NCBI GenBank assembly: GCA_020851635.1
Contig: JADZCJ010000140.1
Coordinates: forward strand, 186,001-250,000
Source of the DNA: Anaerolineae bacterium
GTDB lineage: Bacteria > Chloroflexota > Anaerolineae > UBA4142 > SHND01
Length of the DNA: 64,000 bases
Direction: 5' to 3'
Every line of letters starts with the position of its first letter. The stretch's first letter is position 1. The position numbers were made by a program, and so were the translations under genes. Positions 49,821 to 58,676 of the stretch are shown here, in pieces. The notes beneath the pieces are model-generated. The model was not told the DNA's origin and searched no databases. It worked only from the letters and a program-made list of their open reading frames with translations.

Positions 49821-50429
49821 TTAACGTCGCGCGCGACCCATCAGTCCGAATCCAACCAACCCGAGCCCGATCAAGGCAATCAACACAAATCCGAGATTTG
49901 ACATTGCTGCGCCGGTTGTCGGAAGCGTCGTTGCAGGAGCAGATGGCGCCGGTGCTGCCGTTGGTTCCGGCGCCGCCACTGTTGCAGTTGGCTCCGCAGC
50001 GCTTGTTGCGGCGGCAGTCGGCTGTGCGCCCGAGGGACTGCCTATGGTGAACGTAAATTCACCCTCTTCGGCTTCATTATCTTCTGTCGAAAGCGTTGCC
50101 CATTTGACGGTATAGACGCCCTCCGGCATCTTTGCCGTGTCAAACGAAACGGAAATGGTTTTGCGGTCGGGGTCATTCAAGTCCACCGCCGAATCGCCCT
50201 TGTCCACTGGCATACCACTCGCGTCAAACACTTCAAGTTTTGATGCATCCGGGTCCATTGACTGTGTCGTCGTACAGACGATCTTGTCCGGTGCGGTCTC
50301 TACAGTGCTGTCAATTGCCGGGGTACAGCTCTGAGGTTCTGCGTGCGCTTGTGCCAAAGGCACAAGCGCAGTTGATGCGAGCACGGCCAGTACCATCAGT
50401 GCACTAATACTTGCCATTACGCGTTTCAT
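49821..50429 (-). CDS. CopC-domain protein with LPXTG-type sorting signal
   Basis: A 202-residue exported protein: signal peptide (about 1-28, ending LAQAHA), a CopC-like beta domain (about 29-125) beginning with mature His-x-Glu (HAEPQSC), a long Ala/Pro/Thr linker, then LPTTG followed by a hydrophobic stretch and a basic tail (RARR). LPTTG plus helix plus positive tail is a classic sortase signal, so it may be linked to the cell wall. ATG 50429 is preferred over 50444 (GGAGA upstream). It is a paralogue of the CopC domain in the next gene. Confidence 0.82.
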   Translation of the reverse strand: MKRVMASISALMVLAVLASTALVPLAQAHAEPQSCTPAIDSTVETAPDKIVCTTTQSMDPDASKLEVFDASGMPVDKGDSAVDLNDPDRKTISVSFDTAKMPEGVYTVKWATLSTEDNEAEEGEFTFTIGSPSGAQPTAAATSAAEPTATVAAPEPTAAPAPSAPATTLPTTGAAMSNLGFVLIALIGLGLVGFGLMGRARR

Positions 50430-50515
50430 TAAAGTTTTCTCCATGTGGATTGTGGAATTGATTCAGCGCGTACATCACGCGCAAGTCCGTTACTTTGGGT
50501 TACTTGAACTATCCC

Positions 50516-51865
50516 TTATTCGACCGTGACCTGGACCGTCCACGTGTCGTTCGGCGTCGGTGTTATGCTCGTTTCCCAGGGGCGAACATAGACGAGCGTG
50601 AGCGGCGTCTGTCCTTTACCGACCGCTTGAAAGTGAAAGGTCTGCGTTCCGCCTGCTCCCGGCATGGGCGTCGTTTGGGCTTTTAGGTCGAATTGCGCTG
50701 CACCCAGAGGCACCAACACACTTGCATTATTCGAAGCGACCTTCCACGAATATCCGGTGCTCGGGTTGGTTGGGAGTTCAACTTGCAGCGTATCCCCGAC
50801 CGCCATGTCCACGGTTGAGCCGTTGTCGCTCGCGGTGAGGGTATGGTCAATCGTCCCTGCCGCCGGATGATTCGGGCTGCTGTCAGAGACAAAAACATTC
50901 GGTAGTGCGGTGGGCTGATATCGCACGACGCCGGTCAAGTCGACGCCGCGCACGACTCCGTTCGCCTTGTAGGTCAGACCCCACGAGTCAATCGACGAGA
51001 GATCGGGAAAGACACACATGCTGACCACCTGTAAATTAGCCGCACTATCGGATTCATCGGTTACCCAGCCGCCGCCCGCCGCACTGTTCATCCCGCCGAA
51101 AACATCGGTGCCTCCCAGCTTGGTGCAGTATCCGGTAGAAGGATTCGCTCCGGTAAACGGCGGGAGCGAAACGGGTTCGAGATAGGCGAGAACGGCGAGC
51201 GTTGGCTCATCCGCATACAATGTGTCGAGCGCAATCGAAATTTGCGATTGAAAGCCGGTCGAATCCGCCGGTGCGTGGAACGTGCAAAAGTCACGAGCCC
51301 CGGCGAGGCGGAGCCATCCGCTCACAGAAGCGTTGGTGTTGTAGGTTGGATAACGGGTTGTAACAGTGCCGCCTTTTTCGTTGCAGTACGCGGCGGCATC
51401 GTCCTCGCCTTGCGTCCCAGCACGCGTTGGCTCGGCCGCAGCGGTCGCCGTTGCGGTTGGCTGCGCCCCAGTACCGGATATGGTGAATGTAAACTCACCT
51501 TCTTCGGCTTCATTGTCTTCTGTTGAAAGGGTTGCCCATTTGACCGTGTAGACGCCATCGGACAGCTTTGCCGGATCGAGCGAAACCGAGATGGTTTTGC
51601 GGTCCGGGTCATTCAAATCCACTGCCGAATCACCCTCGTCCACCTGCGTGCCGCTTGCGTCAAACACTTCAAGTTCCGAATTCGCCGGGTCCATTGATTG
51701 AGTCGTCGTGCAGACAACCTTGTCAGGCGCCGTTGCCACTGTGCTATCTATTGGCGGCGTACAGATTGAAGGTTCAGAGTGTGCCTGCGCCACAGGGATA
51801 AAGGCCATTGAGGCAAGCGCGGCCACTAGCATGAGCGCGCCGATGCTTCCGAGAATGCGTTTCAT
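50516..51865 (-). CDS. CopC-chagasin (I42 inhibitor) fusion protein
   Basis: A 449-residue exported protein: signal peptide (about 1-28), a CopC domain nearly identical to that of the neighbour (HSEPSICTPPIDSTV...KTISVSLDP), a Thr/Ala linker, a middle domain with several Cys, and a C-terminal chagasin-type protease-inhibitor domain (NPSTGYSW loop, then GAGGTQTFHFQAVGKGQ, and RPWE). Chagasin domains block papain-like cysteine proteases. Why a copper-binding fold and inhibitor share one chain is unknown. The CopC domain probably arose by duplication within this locus. Confidence 0.88.
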   Translation of the reverse strand: MKRILGSIGALMLVAALASMAFIPVAQAHSEPSICTPPIDSTVATAPDKVVCTTTQSMDPANSELEVFDASGTQVDEGDSAVDLNDPDRKTISVSLDPAKLSDGVYTVKWATLSTEDNEAEEGEFTFTISGTGAQPTATATAAAEPTRAGTQGEDDAAAYCNEKGGTVTTRYPTYNTNASVSGWLRLAGARDFCTFHAPADSTGFQSQISIALDTLYADEPTLAVLAYLEPVSLPPFTGANPSTGYCTKLGGTDVFGGMNSAAGGGWVTDESDSAANLQVVSMCVFPDLSSIDSWGLTYKANGVVRGVDLTGVVRYQPTALPNVFVSDSSPNHPAAGTIDHTLTASDNGSTVDMAVGDTLQVELPTNPSTGYSWKVASNNASVLVPLGAAQFDLKAQTTPMPGAGGTQTFHFQAVGKGQTPLTLVYVRPWETSITPTPNDTWTVQVTVE

Positions 51866-51885
51866 TAAATTCCTCCGTTAGAATT

Positions 51886-52293
51886 CTAGATGTTATTTGA
51901 TTGTAATGTGTGGGTGTCAGCATGAGGTTTTGGCGGAGGAATGATAACGGGCAAATCAACTGCGCGGGCATAAAAGCAATCCCGGACACGATATTCACAA
52001 AAATCATTTATCCTAGAGATCCAAGACAGCGCGCTCGGCGTACTCAGGTCGGTTGAACTGAAAAGGGACGACAATCCATCATTCGTCGCAACCGCTGATA
52101 TTCGCACTCCAGGGCCCACGGGTTTCTGGGTTTGTGGGAGGCGATGATTTTCCCCGTGCGCCTGCCAGTCGCGCGCAGTGACACGCCCACTCGCAATATG
52201 ACCGTGCGGCAGGAACAAGCCCCACGTTGGCACGAGTGGCATCAAAAACTGCAGCGTAAGCCATGCCGCGAGAAAAGGACGTAGAAAATTCAT
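51886..52293 (-). CDS. Small exported protein, unknown
   Basis: A 135-residue protein with a hydrophobic start (about 5-26) and a polar remainder containing several His (HGHIAS, HGENHR, HADTHT). The frame ends 20 bp before the CopC-chagasin gene, within a gap of 4 bp after the methyltransferase-like gene. No family is recognised; it might be real because spacing fits an operon. Confidence 0.5.
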   Translation of the reverse strand: MNFLRPFLAAWLTLQFLMPLVPTWGLFLPHGHIASGRVTARDWQAHGENHRLPQTQKPVGPGVRISAVATNDGLSSLFSSTDLSTPSALSWISRINDFCEYRVRDCFYARAVDLPVIIPPPKPHADTHTLQSNNI

Positions 52294-52297
52294 TGGC

Positions 52298-52900
52298 TTA
52301 AATCCAACGCCGTACTCGATGCGTATATTCGCGGTACACGTCGCCGTGAACCCGTGTTAAAAATTCCTCTTCCAGTCGAACCTGAACGCCGATCAACGCA
52401 ACACTCATTACTAATACCAGCAAAGTCAGCGCGTTTGGAATGACCAGAAACAAGCCGACGAGTGCCGCGACCAATCCGAGAAAAATTGGATTGCGCGATA
52501 TGCCAAAGATCCCCGTTTGAACGAGCGCCGTTTTATTTGCTTTGTCGATGCCAATGCGCAACGAATTGCCCATTTGAATTTGCGCAAGAACGGTCCAAAC
52601 CAGCGACGCGAGCAACAAAATCAATCCACCCGACACCAGCAGCGCGTGTTCGAGCCACAAAATGGGTGCAAGATACTCATAAAACTGCGGCGCGAATGCA
52701 TAAATAATCACGGCCGCGAGCGCGAGGCTGACGACAATGCGAAACATCCGCACCACAAAATCATGGGCACTGTCCCCGCGCGTGGCGACAAATGGGTTTA
52801 CACCCGTCGCGCGCCATACCATCACCGGTCGCCACACGAACGTTGCGGCGATGAACAGCAGAAAATAAAGTGGCAGAAAAATTTGTAGTGCGTTGTCCAT
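52298..52900 (-). CDS. Isoprenylcysteine methyltransferase-like membrane protein
   Basis: A 200-residue membrane protein with about five helices and the ICMT/PEMT-type C-terminal pattern: LVQTGIFGISRNPIFLGLVAALVGLFL (SAM-binding RNPxxxG-like) and RLEEEFLTRVHGDVYREYTHRVRRWI. Such bacterial proteins methylate unknown small substrates or lipids. ATG 52900 is chosen because the upstream extension lies in the terminator of nirK. It lies 4 bp from the small exported protein gene. Confidence 0.75.
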   Translation of the reverse strand: MDNALQIFLPLYFLLFIAATFVWRPVMVWRATGVNPFVATRGDSAHDFVVRMFRIVVSLALAAVIIYAFAPQFYEYLAPILWLEHALLVSGGLILLLASLVWTVLAQIQMGNSLRIGIDKANKTALVQTGIFGISRNPIFLGLVAALVGLFLVIPNALTLLVLVMSVALIGVQVRLEEEFLTRVHGDVYREYTHRVRRWI

Positions 52901-52937
52901 CAGCTCAAGGACTTGCAATGATTGAGACTTCCAAGAC

Positions 52938-52972
52938 GTTTGCGCTGCCCGCGTCCCGCGGGCAGCGCAAAC
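52938..52972. terminator. Perfect 16-bp hairpin after nirK
   Basis: GTTTGCGCTGCCCGCG (52938-52953) pairs perfectly with CGCGGGCAGCGCAAAC (52957-52972) around 3 nt. No T-run follows, but the stem is very stable. Confidence 0.7.
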
Positions 52973-52986
52973 ATGTTGCCTCAAGC

Positions 52987-54144
52987 TCACGGGGTCGGCT
53001 GTGGCGAGTAAATGCTATCGTCCCACGCACCTTCGACAGTTAGAAGACCCACAGCTCCTTTAGCGACCCGCCACAGGGCATGGTCAACCAGCGTGTAACT
53101 GCCCGGGACTTCGAGCTTGAGCTCAAATATGGACACTGAGCCCGGCGGCACGTACCAAGTCTCTTCATTTCGGACGAACGTTTCGGGTGAGCCGCTGTAG
53201 ACTTTATCAAAGATCTCACCAATGATATGGAAATTGGATCCCACATTAGGACCGCCCACGCCAAAATAGACGCGGATCGTCTCGCCCACGCGCGCTCGGA
53301 GCGGAAAGAGCTTGGTCAGCGCATCCACGTGCCCGTTCATCGTAAAGTACTCGGGCTGCTCGGCAAGTGCCTTGGGAGTGCTGAATTCCTGGTGCCCCTT
53401 GTCGCGAAACTTGCCGTTTGTATACCAGTCACCCTGCACGACGTAATACTCGCGGTCCACTTTGGGCAGCCCACCACGCGGCTCGACGACGATGCCGCCG
53501 TACATGCCTTGGGCGATGTGATAGTACGGCGGGGGATACGCGCAATGATAGATATACGCGCCGGCATTCAGCGCCTTGAAGGTAAAACTTTTGGTTTCTC
53601 CGGGTAAAACGTCCGTCACGGCTGCGCCACCGCCGGGTCCGTTGACTGCATGCAGGTCAATATTATGTCCTACACTGCTCGACGACGGGTTCGTCAGGGT
53701 CACCTTAACCGTATCCCCTTCCATCACGCGCAGCATGGGACCCGGCACTGTACCGTCAAACGTCCAGAAGGTGTACGTTGCGCCATCGGCGATTTCGGCT
53801 TTGACCTCTTTGATTGTCAAATTTATTTCGACGTTTGCCGGTTCGATGCGGTTGAGTGGGGGCGCTACCTTGGCAGGATCGAGCGCTACGTTGGGTTGAT
53901 CCACCGGCGCGGCAGGCTGGAGCGGCGCGACCCCGATGCGCTCCACGGCGGTTCGGATGCCCGCGTCCGGCGGCGCGCCAGCGGGCGAAGACGCTGTAGT
54001 CGAATGGTCCATTGGCGTGGGTGTCGCGGGGACAATGGGCACTGGCGGGGTGCTGCACGCCGCCACACCCAGTCCCACGCTGGAAGCGCCCATCAGTGCA
54101 AGAAATTTGCGCCGGTCAATCGGTCGTTTTGATTTCGAGTCCAT
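52987..54144 (-). CDS. nirK: Copper-containing nitrite reductase, Tat-lipoprotein
   Basis: A 385-residue multicopper oxidase fold reducing nitrite to NO. Type 1 copper ligands: His160, Cys201, His209, Met214 (HCAYPPPYYHIAQGM). Type 2 copper ligands: His165, His200 and His355 (VDHAL) from the next subunit. Catalytic Asp163 (NIDLH) and His306 (SNFHIIGE) are present. The N-terminus has a Tat motif (RRKFLALMGA) followed by a lipobox (GVAAC, Cys30), so it is exported folded and lipid-anchored. GGAGG lies 6 nt before ATG 54144. It is placed with CopC/CopD genes that can supply copper. Confidence 0.92.
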   Translation of the reverse strand: MDSKSKRPIDRRKFLALMGASSVGLGVAACSTPPVPIVPATPTPMDHSTTASSPAGAPPDAGIRTAVERIGVAPLQPAAPVDQPNVALDPAKVAPPLNRIEPANVEINLTIKEVKAEIADGATYTFWTFDGTVPGPMLRVMEGDTVKVTLTNPSSSSVGHNIDLHAVNGPGGGAAVTDVLPGETKSFTFKALNAGAYIYHCAYPPPYYHIAQGMYGGIVVEPRGGLPKVDREYYVVQGDWYTNGKFRDKGHQEFSTPKALAEQPEYFTMNGHVDALTKLFPLRARVGETIRVYFGVGGPNVGSNFHIIGEIFDKVYSGSPETFVRNEETWYVPPGSVSIFELKLEVPGSYTLVDHALWRVAKGAVGLLTVEGAWDDSIYSPQPTP

Positions 54145-54225
54145 ATTTATCCTCCGTTTATAGTCGCTGGTTTGCATCCGAGTCAATCGCACTGAAACGC
54201 AATTGGTTGGTGAGCAAACGCGCCT

Positions 54226-56472
54226 TCATGGCGTCGGCGTCTGCGCGGGCGCAAGTTCCGCCACCAGCGCGCGCAAGACCGAATCGTAAATCACCATGTT
54301 GAACTCTTGCGTGACACGCTCGGACAAGCTTGCCAGCAATTCGTCATGTCGGTCGTGCGTCATTTTTTCTCGAATCGCCTCTTTTGCCTGCTCGAACGGT
54401 ACGAGCTGCGGCTCACTGCGCTCGATCACTTGTACAATGTACAGACTGTCGCCGTACAAGAACGGCGGGCTAATTTCATTGACACCGAGCGACAGGACTT
54501 GCTCGTGAAATGGGTGATCGCTCATTTCAACCAATTCGTCGAATCCTTCGCCGACCCAGCCGTCGAGTTCTCCCCCTTTTGCTGCTGACTCTTGGTCTTC
54601 CGAATACTCACCTGCGATCGTCGCAAACTCTGCACCTTGCTGGAAGGGGCCGGGCAAAAGTTTGCGATACGCCTCGATTGCCCTTTCCTCCGCCCGTTTT
54701 TCTTCATCCTCAGTTTGCCCCAATCCAATGCGAATGTAACGAATCCGCGATTCGGGCGGCTTGACGAGACGTGCTCGATTTGCATCATAGAATTTTTGGA
54801 GTTCCTCATCACTGATCTCGATCTGATCATCCACATTTTCTTGATGATACATCTGCTTTAACACATCGAGGCGTGTCTCTTCCAGTTCGTCTTTGTTCTT
54901 GACATCCAACAAGCGGTCATAAGTGTCCTCGACAACGAGCAAGCGCGTGATCAAATCTTCCGCGAGGCGTTTACGCCCTTCCGCACCCTCATAGCTGATG
55001 CGCACATCCGGTGGCAGTTCCTCATATTCTTTATAAAATTGTTCGAGTGAATACCGCTGTCCCTTGATCGTGAACAATGTTTTCGCGCCATTTGTCTTGA
55101 ACCACTCGTCTGTTTTTTGTTGCCGCACCAATTCAAGAATTTCTAGCCGCGCGCTCGCAAACGCTGCAATCCGTTCGGGCTGCAATTCGCGCAGGCGCAC
55201 AATCGAAAATACGGCGTCGTCATCAGTAATCACATCGCTCACTTCGTCGGGCTGCATCCCCCACACGGTCGTTTGCCAATCGACGCTGCGCGTGCCGCTC
55301 ACCACGGTTGTCGCCGTGAACACGTTCGTCCCTGTGATTTCTTGGGACGCTTCCACAAAGCTCGCTCCCGAACGAATACGGAGTAGCGCTGCGTCCGCGC
55401 GGCGGCGGGCGTCCGCTTCGTCAGCCTCAATTGGGATTTCGAGCTCGTCCACCACGCCCTGCGAAGGCAATTCGAATTGTTCGCGGTTTGTTTGATAGTA
55501 CTGCGTCAGATCGTCTTCGGAAGGGTCAGGCACATCCAGCAGGGCGAGATCTTTTGAAATCGACGCGTTCGCTTTCAAGCGATCAATATATTCCTGGATG
55601 TAAGAGTTTTCGCGTTGGCTTGCCAACTGATCGCGAATTTCCTGACGCACTTCGTCGAGCGTTCTGCCTTGAAATTGGTCCCGATTCTGTTGATAGTACG
55701 CTTGAATTTCGCTTTCTAGCACGGGAATCTCACTCGTGTGCATTTGGGAGTGGAGCGAATCGAGGTTCAATTCTTCCGTAATGTGCTGCATCGTGTGGCT
55801 GAACGTCTCTTGCGCGTCCACCTTACGTTCCGCCGCCCAGCGGCGGATTAATTCGTCCAGGACCATTTCTTGCGCCAACGCGCGCAAGTTTTCGAATGTT
55901 CGTACCTGTTCCCGGGCTTGTTCCGGGACGAGCACCGCGAGGTGCGCGAGCAATTGATCGCGCGTAATTTGTCCCTCATTAAACGACGCGACAACGTCGG
56001 GTGCTGGCGGCTTGGGTGCAAGCAGTTCCTCCACTTGCGCTGTAAGGGAGGGAAAAAAGAGAATCGCAAGCATGCCCAACGTGATGATGGTGACAGCAGC
56101 CATGCCGAGGCGGCTTGCCCAGCGCGACCATTGGGTTGGCGGCGCGAGCGTTTCGCTCTGCGCTTCAATCGGCTCAAACGAGGTTAACGGGTCAGCATCG
56201 GAGGATGGGATTTTGCCGGTTGGTTCCGCGTGGGCGCCGATTTCGCCTTTTGCGATTGCTTCAGACCATGTAACCGATTCCGTCGCCGATGCGCTCTCGA
56301 CGGATGTCCCCCGTGTGTCCGCGCCTATTTCCGCGAGCGGCGTGTGCGCTTCGTTTAGGTCCGCAGCGACATCCACGCGCGTTTCAACTTCTGGGACCTG
56401 CCCGGGCGGCGCGGGAGTGCCGCGCACCGAGTTTACGATATCAGACCAAACTTGTTTCCAACTTTCGTGCAT
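54226..56472 (-). CDS. PpiC/SurA-type peptidyl-prolyl isomerase, membrane-anchored
   Basis: A 748-residue protein: cytoplasmic N-terminal tail (about 1-130), one helix (131-153), then a long external region with a SurA-like N-domain (VVASFNEGQITRDQLLAHL) and repeated parvulin-type rotamase sections, the last ending PFLYGDSLYIVQVIER. It would help fold exported proteins at the membrane. The neighbouring HflK/HflC-type genes suggest a membrane quality-control set. Near the C-terminus the chain carries an LAPAQTPTP tail. Confidence 0.85.
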   Translation of the reverse strand: MHESWKQVWSDIVNSVRGTPAPPGQVPEVETRVDVAADLNEAHTPLAEIGADTRGTSVESASATESVTWSEAIAKGEIGAHAEPTGKIPSSDADPLTSFEPIEAQSETLAPPTQWSRWASRLGMAAVTIITLGMLAILFFPSLTAQVEELLAPKPPAPDVVASFNEGQITRDQLLAHLAVLVPEQAREQVRTFENLRALAQEMVLDELIRRWAAERKVDAQETFSHTMQHITEELNLDSLHSQMHTSEIPVLESEIQAYYQQNRDQFQGRTLDEVRQEIRDQLASQRENSYIQEYIDRLKANASISKDLALLDVPDPSEDDLTQYYQTNREQFELPSQGVVDELEIPIEADEADARRRADAALLRIRSGASFVEASQEITGTNVFTATTVVSGTRSVDWQTTVWGMQPDEVSDVITDDDAVFSIVRLRELQPERIAAFASARLEILELVRQQKTDEWFKTNGAKTLFTIKGQRYSLEQFYKEYEELPPDVRISYEGAEGRKRLAEDLITRLLVVEDTYDRLLDVKNKDELEETRLDVLKQMYHQENVDDQIEISDEELQKFYDANRARLVKPPESRIRYIRIGLGQTEDEEKRAEERAIEAYRKLLPGPFQQGAEFATIAGEYSEDQESAAKGGELDGWVGEGFDELVEMSDHPFHEQVLSLGVNEISPPFLYGDSLYIVQVIERSEPQLVPFEQAKEAIREKMTHDRHDELLASLSERVTQEFNMVIYDSVLRALVAELAPAQTPTP

Positions 56473-56513
56473 ACTTGCACCTTACTTTCACTGCAAAGCG
56501 GAGTGATGCGCCC

Positions 56514-57704
56514 TTACGGCTGCGGCAGACTCTGCGGGGGCGGCGCGTCATTTCCATTCTCCGACGCGCCATTGCTGCCACTGGAATTTCCGAACAATCG
56601 CAAATTGAACGTACTGCCGTTTTTAACATCCACGACATAGGTTTGGACACGCGGCAAAATTAGGTCGAGTGTTTCCAGGTAGAGGCGATAGCGTGTCAGT
56701 TCAGAACCGTAAATCTGGGTGCTTTTTTGATATTCTTGCAGCACAGCGTTGAATGCCTGCGCGCCGCCTTGCGCGCGCCCTATGGCGTCGCTTTGGTAGG
56801 CCTGCGCCTGGCTCAAAACATTTTGTGCCTGTCCACGCGCTTCGGGAATGATGCTGTTGGCATATCCCTGCGCTTCGTTCACGGCGCGTGTTTTGTCTTC
56901 GCGTGCGGACGATACATCCCGAAACGCGTTCGCAACTTCATCCGGGGGATATGCTTTTTGCAAACTCAAGCCGACAATCTGGAGTCCGCTGTTGTACGCA
57001 TCCAATTGTTTTTGCGCTTCCGCGCGAATCCCATCTTGATATGCCTGACGTTCGCTGGTCAGGATCGCATCCACGCCGCGTGTGACGGTGAGCTGCGTCA
57101 CTGCATAGCGCACTGCGTCGCGCACGAGGCGATACGGCGCATAGCGCGAATTGAACAGGTAAGCGACAGGATCGCTCACCTGATACTGGACGATTAATTC
57201 GACGTCAATCACGTTCGTGTCGCCCGTGATCGCTTGCAGTTTTTCCGGCTTTTCGGGGTGATCGGGATGCTCGGGTTCCGCCTCGGTCAAACAGACGCTC
57301 TCACGGCGTACTTCACCTACGTTCACAATGTCCACCTGGTCAACGGGCCAGGGTAAACGATAATGCAGCCCTTCGCCTTGCGGAGGAGACATGACCGCGC
57401 CGAAACGCCGCACGACTGCGGCTTCGCCCGGTGCGACAACGTACACCCCCGACAATAGATACACCAGAATGAGCAGCGCGATCACGCCGAATACAATGCC
57501 CCGTTTTGGCAAATTGCCGATCGCGCTGCGCATGTCGCCCGCCGCATCGCCGCCTATAGTGGCGATGCTTGCCAACGCACCACGCGCAATGTTGCCAAGC
57601 ACGCGGATCGCGGGCAGTGGCCCTTGGGGCGATTTTTCACCGTCCCCTGATTCAGGTTCCGCGCGTGGCTCGGTGCTTGGCGTCATTGGTTCTTGTTCAC
57701 TCAT
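56514..57704 (-). CDS. hflK: HflK-type SPFH protein
   Basis: A 396-residue SPFH protein: cytoplasmic Pro/Glu-rich start, one helix (about 72-94), a GVYVVAPGEAAVVRRFGAV stretch and an SPFH domain with the long coiled C-terminal helix containing REDKTRAVNEAQGYANSIIPEARGQAQN. HflK and HflC together form a large membrane ring around FtsH in other bacteria. It lies next to an HflC gene with 9 bp between them. An Asn-rich C-terminal tail follows the coil. Confidence 0.92.
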   Translation of the reverse strand: MSEQEPMTPSTEPRAEPESGDGEKSPQGPLPAIRVLGNIARGALASIATIGGDAAGDMRSAIGNLPKRGIVFGVIALLILVYLLSGVYVVAPGEAAVVRRFGAVMSPPQGEGLHYRLPWPVDQVDIVNVGEVRRESVCLTEAEPEHPDHPEKPEKLQAITGDTNVIDVELIVQYQVSDPVAYLFNSRYAPYRLVRDAVRYAVTQLTVTRGVDAILTSERQAYQDGIRAEAQKQLDAYNSGLQIVGLSLQKAYPPDEVANAFRDVSSAREDKTRAVNEAQGYANSIIPEARGQAQNVLSQAQAYQSDAIGRAQGGAQAFNAVLQEYQKSTQIYGSELTRYRLYLETLDLILPRVQTYVVDVKNGSTFNLRLFGNSSGSNGASENGNDAPPPQSLPQP

Positions 57705-57713
57705 GGTTCCCCT

Positions 57714-58643
57714 TTACGGCGCGGGCGATTCAATCGTCACGGTGCGCGTTGCCGGCACAGATGCAGCGACCGAACTTGGATTGAGATATTGCAAGAGTTC
57801 CGAATCGGACGGCAAAATCAGAGTCGTGTTGGCGTCAATAATCGTTTGATACGATTGTAGCGTTCGAAGGAAGCGATAAAAATCGGGGTCTTTTTGGAAC
57901 GCGTCGGCGTAAATGCGAATGGCTTGGGCATCCGCGTTGCCGCGAATTTCTTCGGATTCCTGCTGTGCGTCCGCAAGGATTTGCGCCCTGTCCGCGTCCG
58001 CTTTCGCCCGAATCTTTGCCGCTTCTTCGGTGCCCTCGGAACGCAATTGCCGCGCAATTGCTTCGCGCTCCGCCTTCATCCGTTGGTACACGCTGTTCAA
58101 GTTGGCTTCCGGAAAGGTTAATTGTTTCACACGCACATCACTGACGGTAAAGCCATATGGCGCGGTGCGGCTCGCCGCGCCGTCGCGCACCCTTTGACTC
58201 ACGTTCGCGAGTTTGATCTGTGCCGCGTCTACGGTGGCGAGCTGTGCGAGTTCGACTTGGCCGACGGCAACGCCAAATTCGGCGGCGAGAATGTCCGCCA
58301 AGCGCCGCGACGCACCATCCGCGTCACGGGTGCTCTTGTAAAAGAGGAGCGGGTCTTGAACTTGCCAAGTTGCGTATGCTTCGACGACAATGTTCTTTTT
58401 GTCGGACGTCAACAGTTCGGTTTTCGGCAGGTTAAAGACTTGAAGCTGCCGATTGATTCGCAGCACGCTTTGAATCGGATCAGGCAGTTTGGCGTACAGC
58501 CCCGCGTCCGTGATGGCGCGTACCGGTTGTCCGAATTGTGTAACAACGGCGTATTCGGTGGTGTCCACTTGGAACAGCACAAGCGTCACGCCGACAATCG
58601 CGGCGGCGATGACAATCCAGGGAATCCAGCGGGACCATTTCAT
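57714..58643 (-). CDS. hflC: HflC-type SPFH protein
   Basis: A 309-residue protein: TM near residues 7-27, then an SPFH domain (about 28-190) with the HflC-like VDTTEYAVVTQFGQPVRAI start, and a long coil with EREAIARQLRSEGTEEAAKIRAKADADR and QAIRIYADAFQKDPDFYRFLRTLQSY, close to E. coli HflC. It acts with HflK at the membrane. It follows the CDF-HflK fusion gene by 33 bp, so all three may be co-transcribed. Confidence 0.93.
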   Translation of the reverse strand: MKWSRWIPWIVIAAAIVGVTLVLFQVDTTEYAVVTQFGQPVRAITDAGLYAKLPDPIQSVLRINRQLQVFNLPKTELLTSDKKNIVVEAYATWQVQDPLLFYKSTRDADGASRRLADILAAEFGVAVGQVELAQLATVDAAQIKLANVSQRVRDGAASRTAPYGFTVSDVRVKQLTFPEANLNSVYQRMKAEREAIARQLRSEGTEEAAKIRAKADADRAQILADAQQESEEIRGNADAQAIRIYADAFQKDPDFYRFLRTLQSYQTIIDANTTLILPSDSELLQYLNPSSVAASVPATRTVTIESPAP

Positions 58644-58676
58644 GAGACATACTCCTTACGTTGAAAATAAGCGGAA

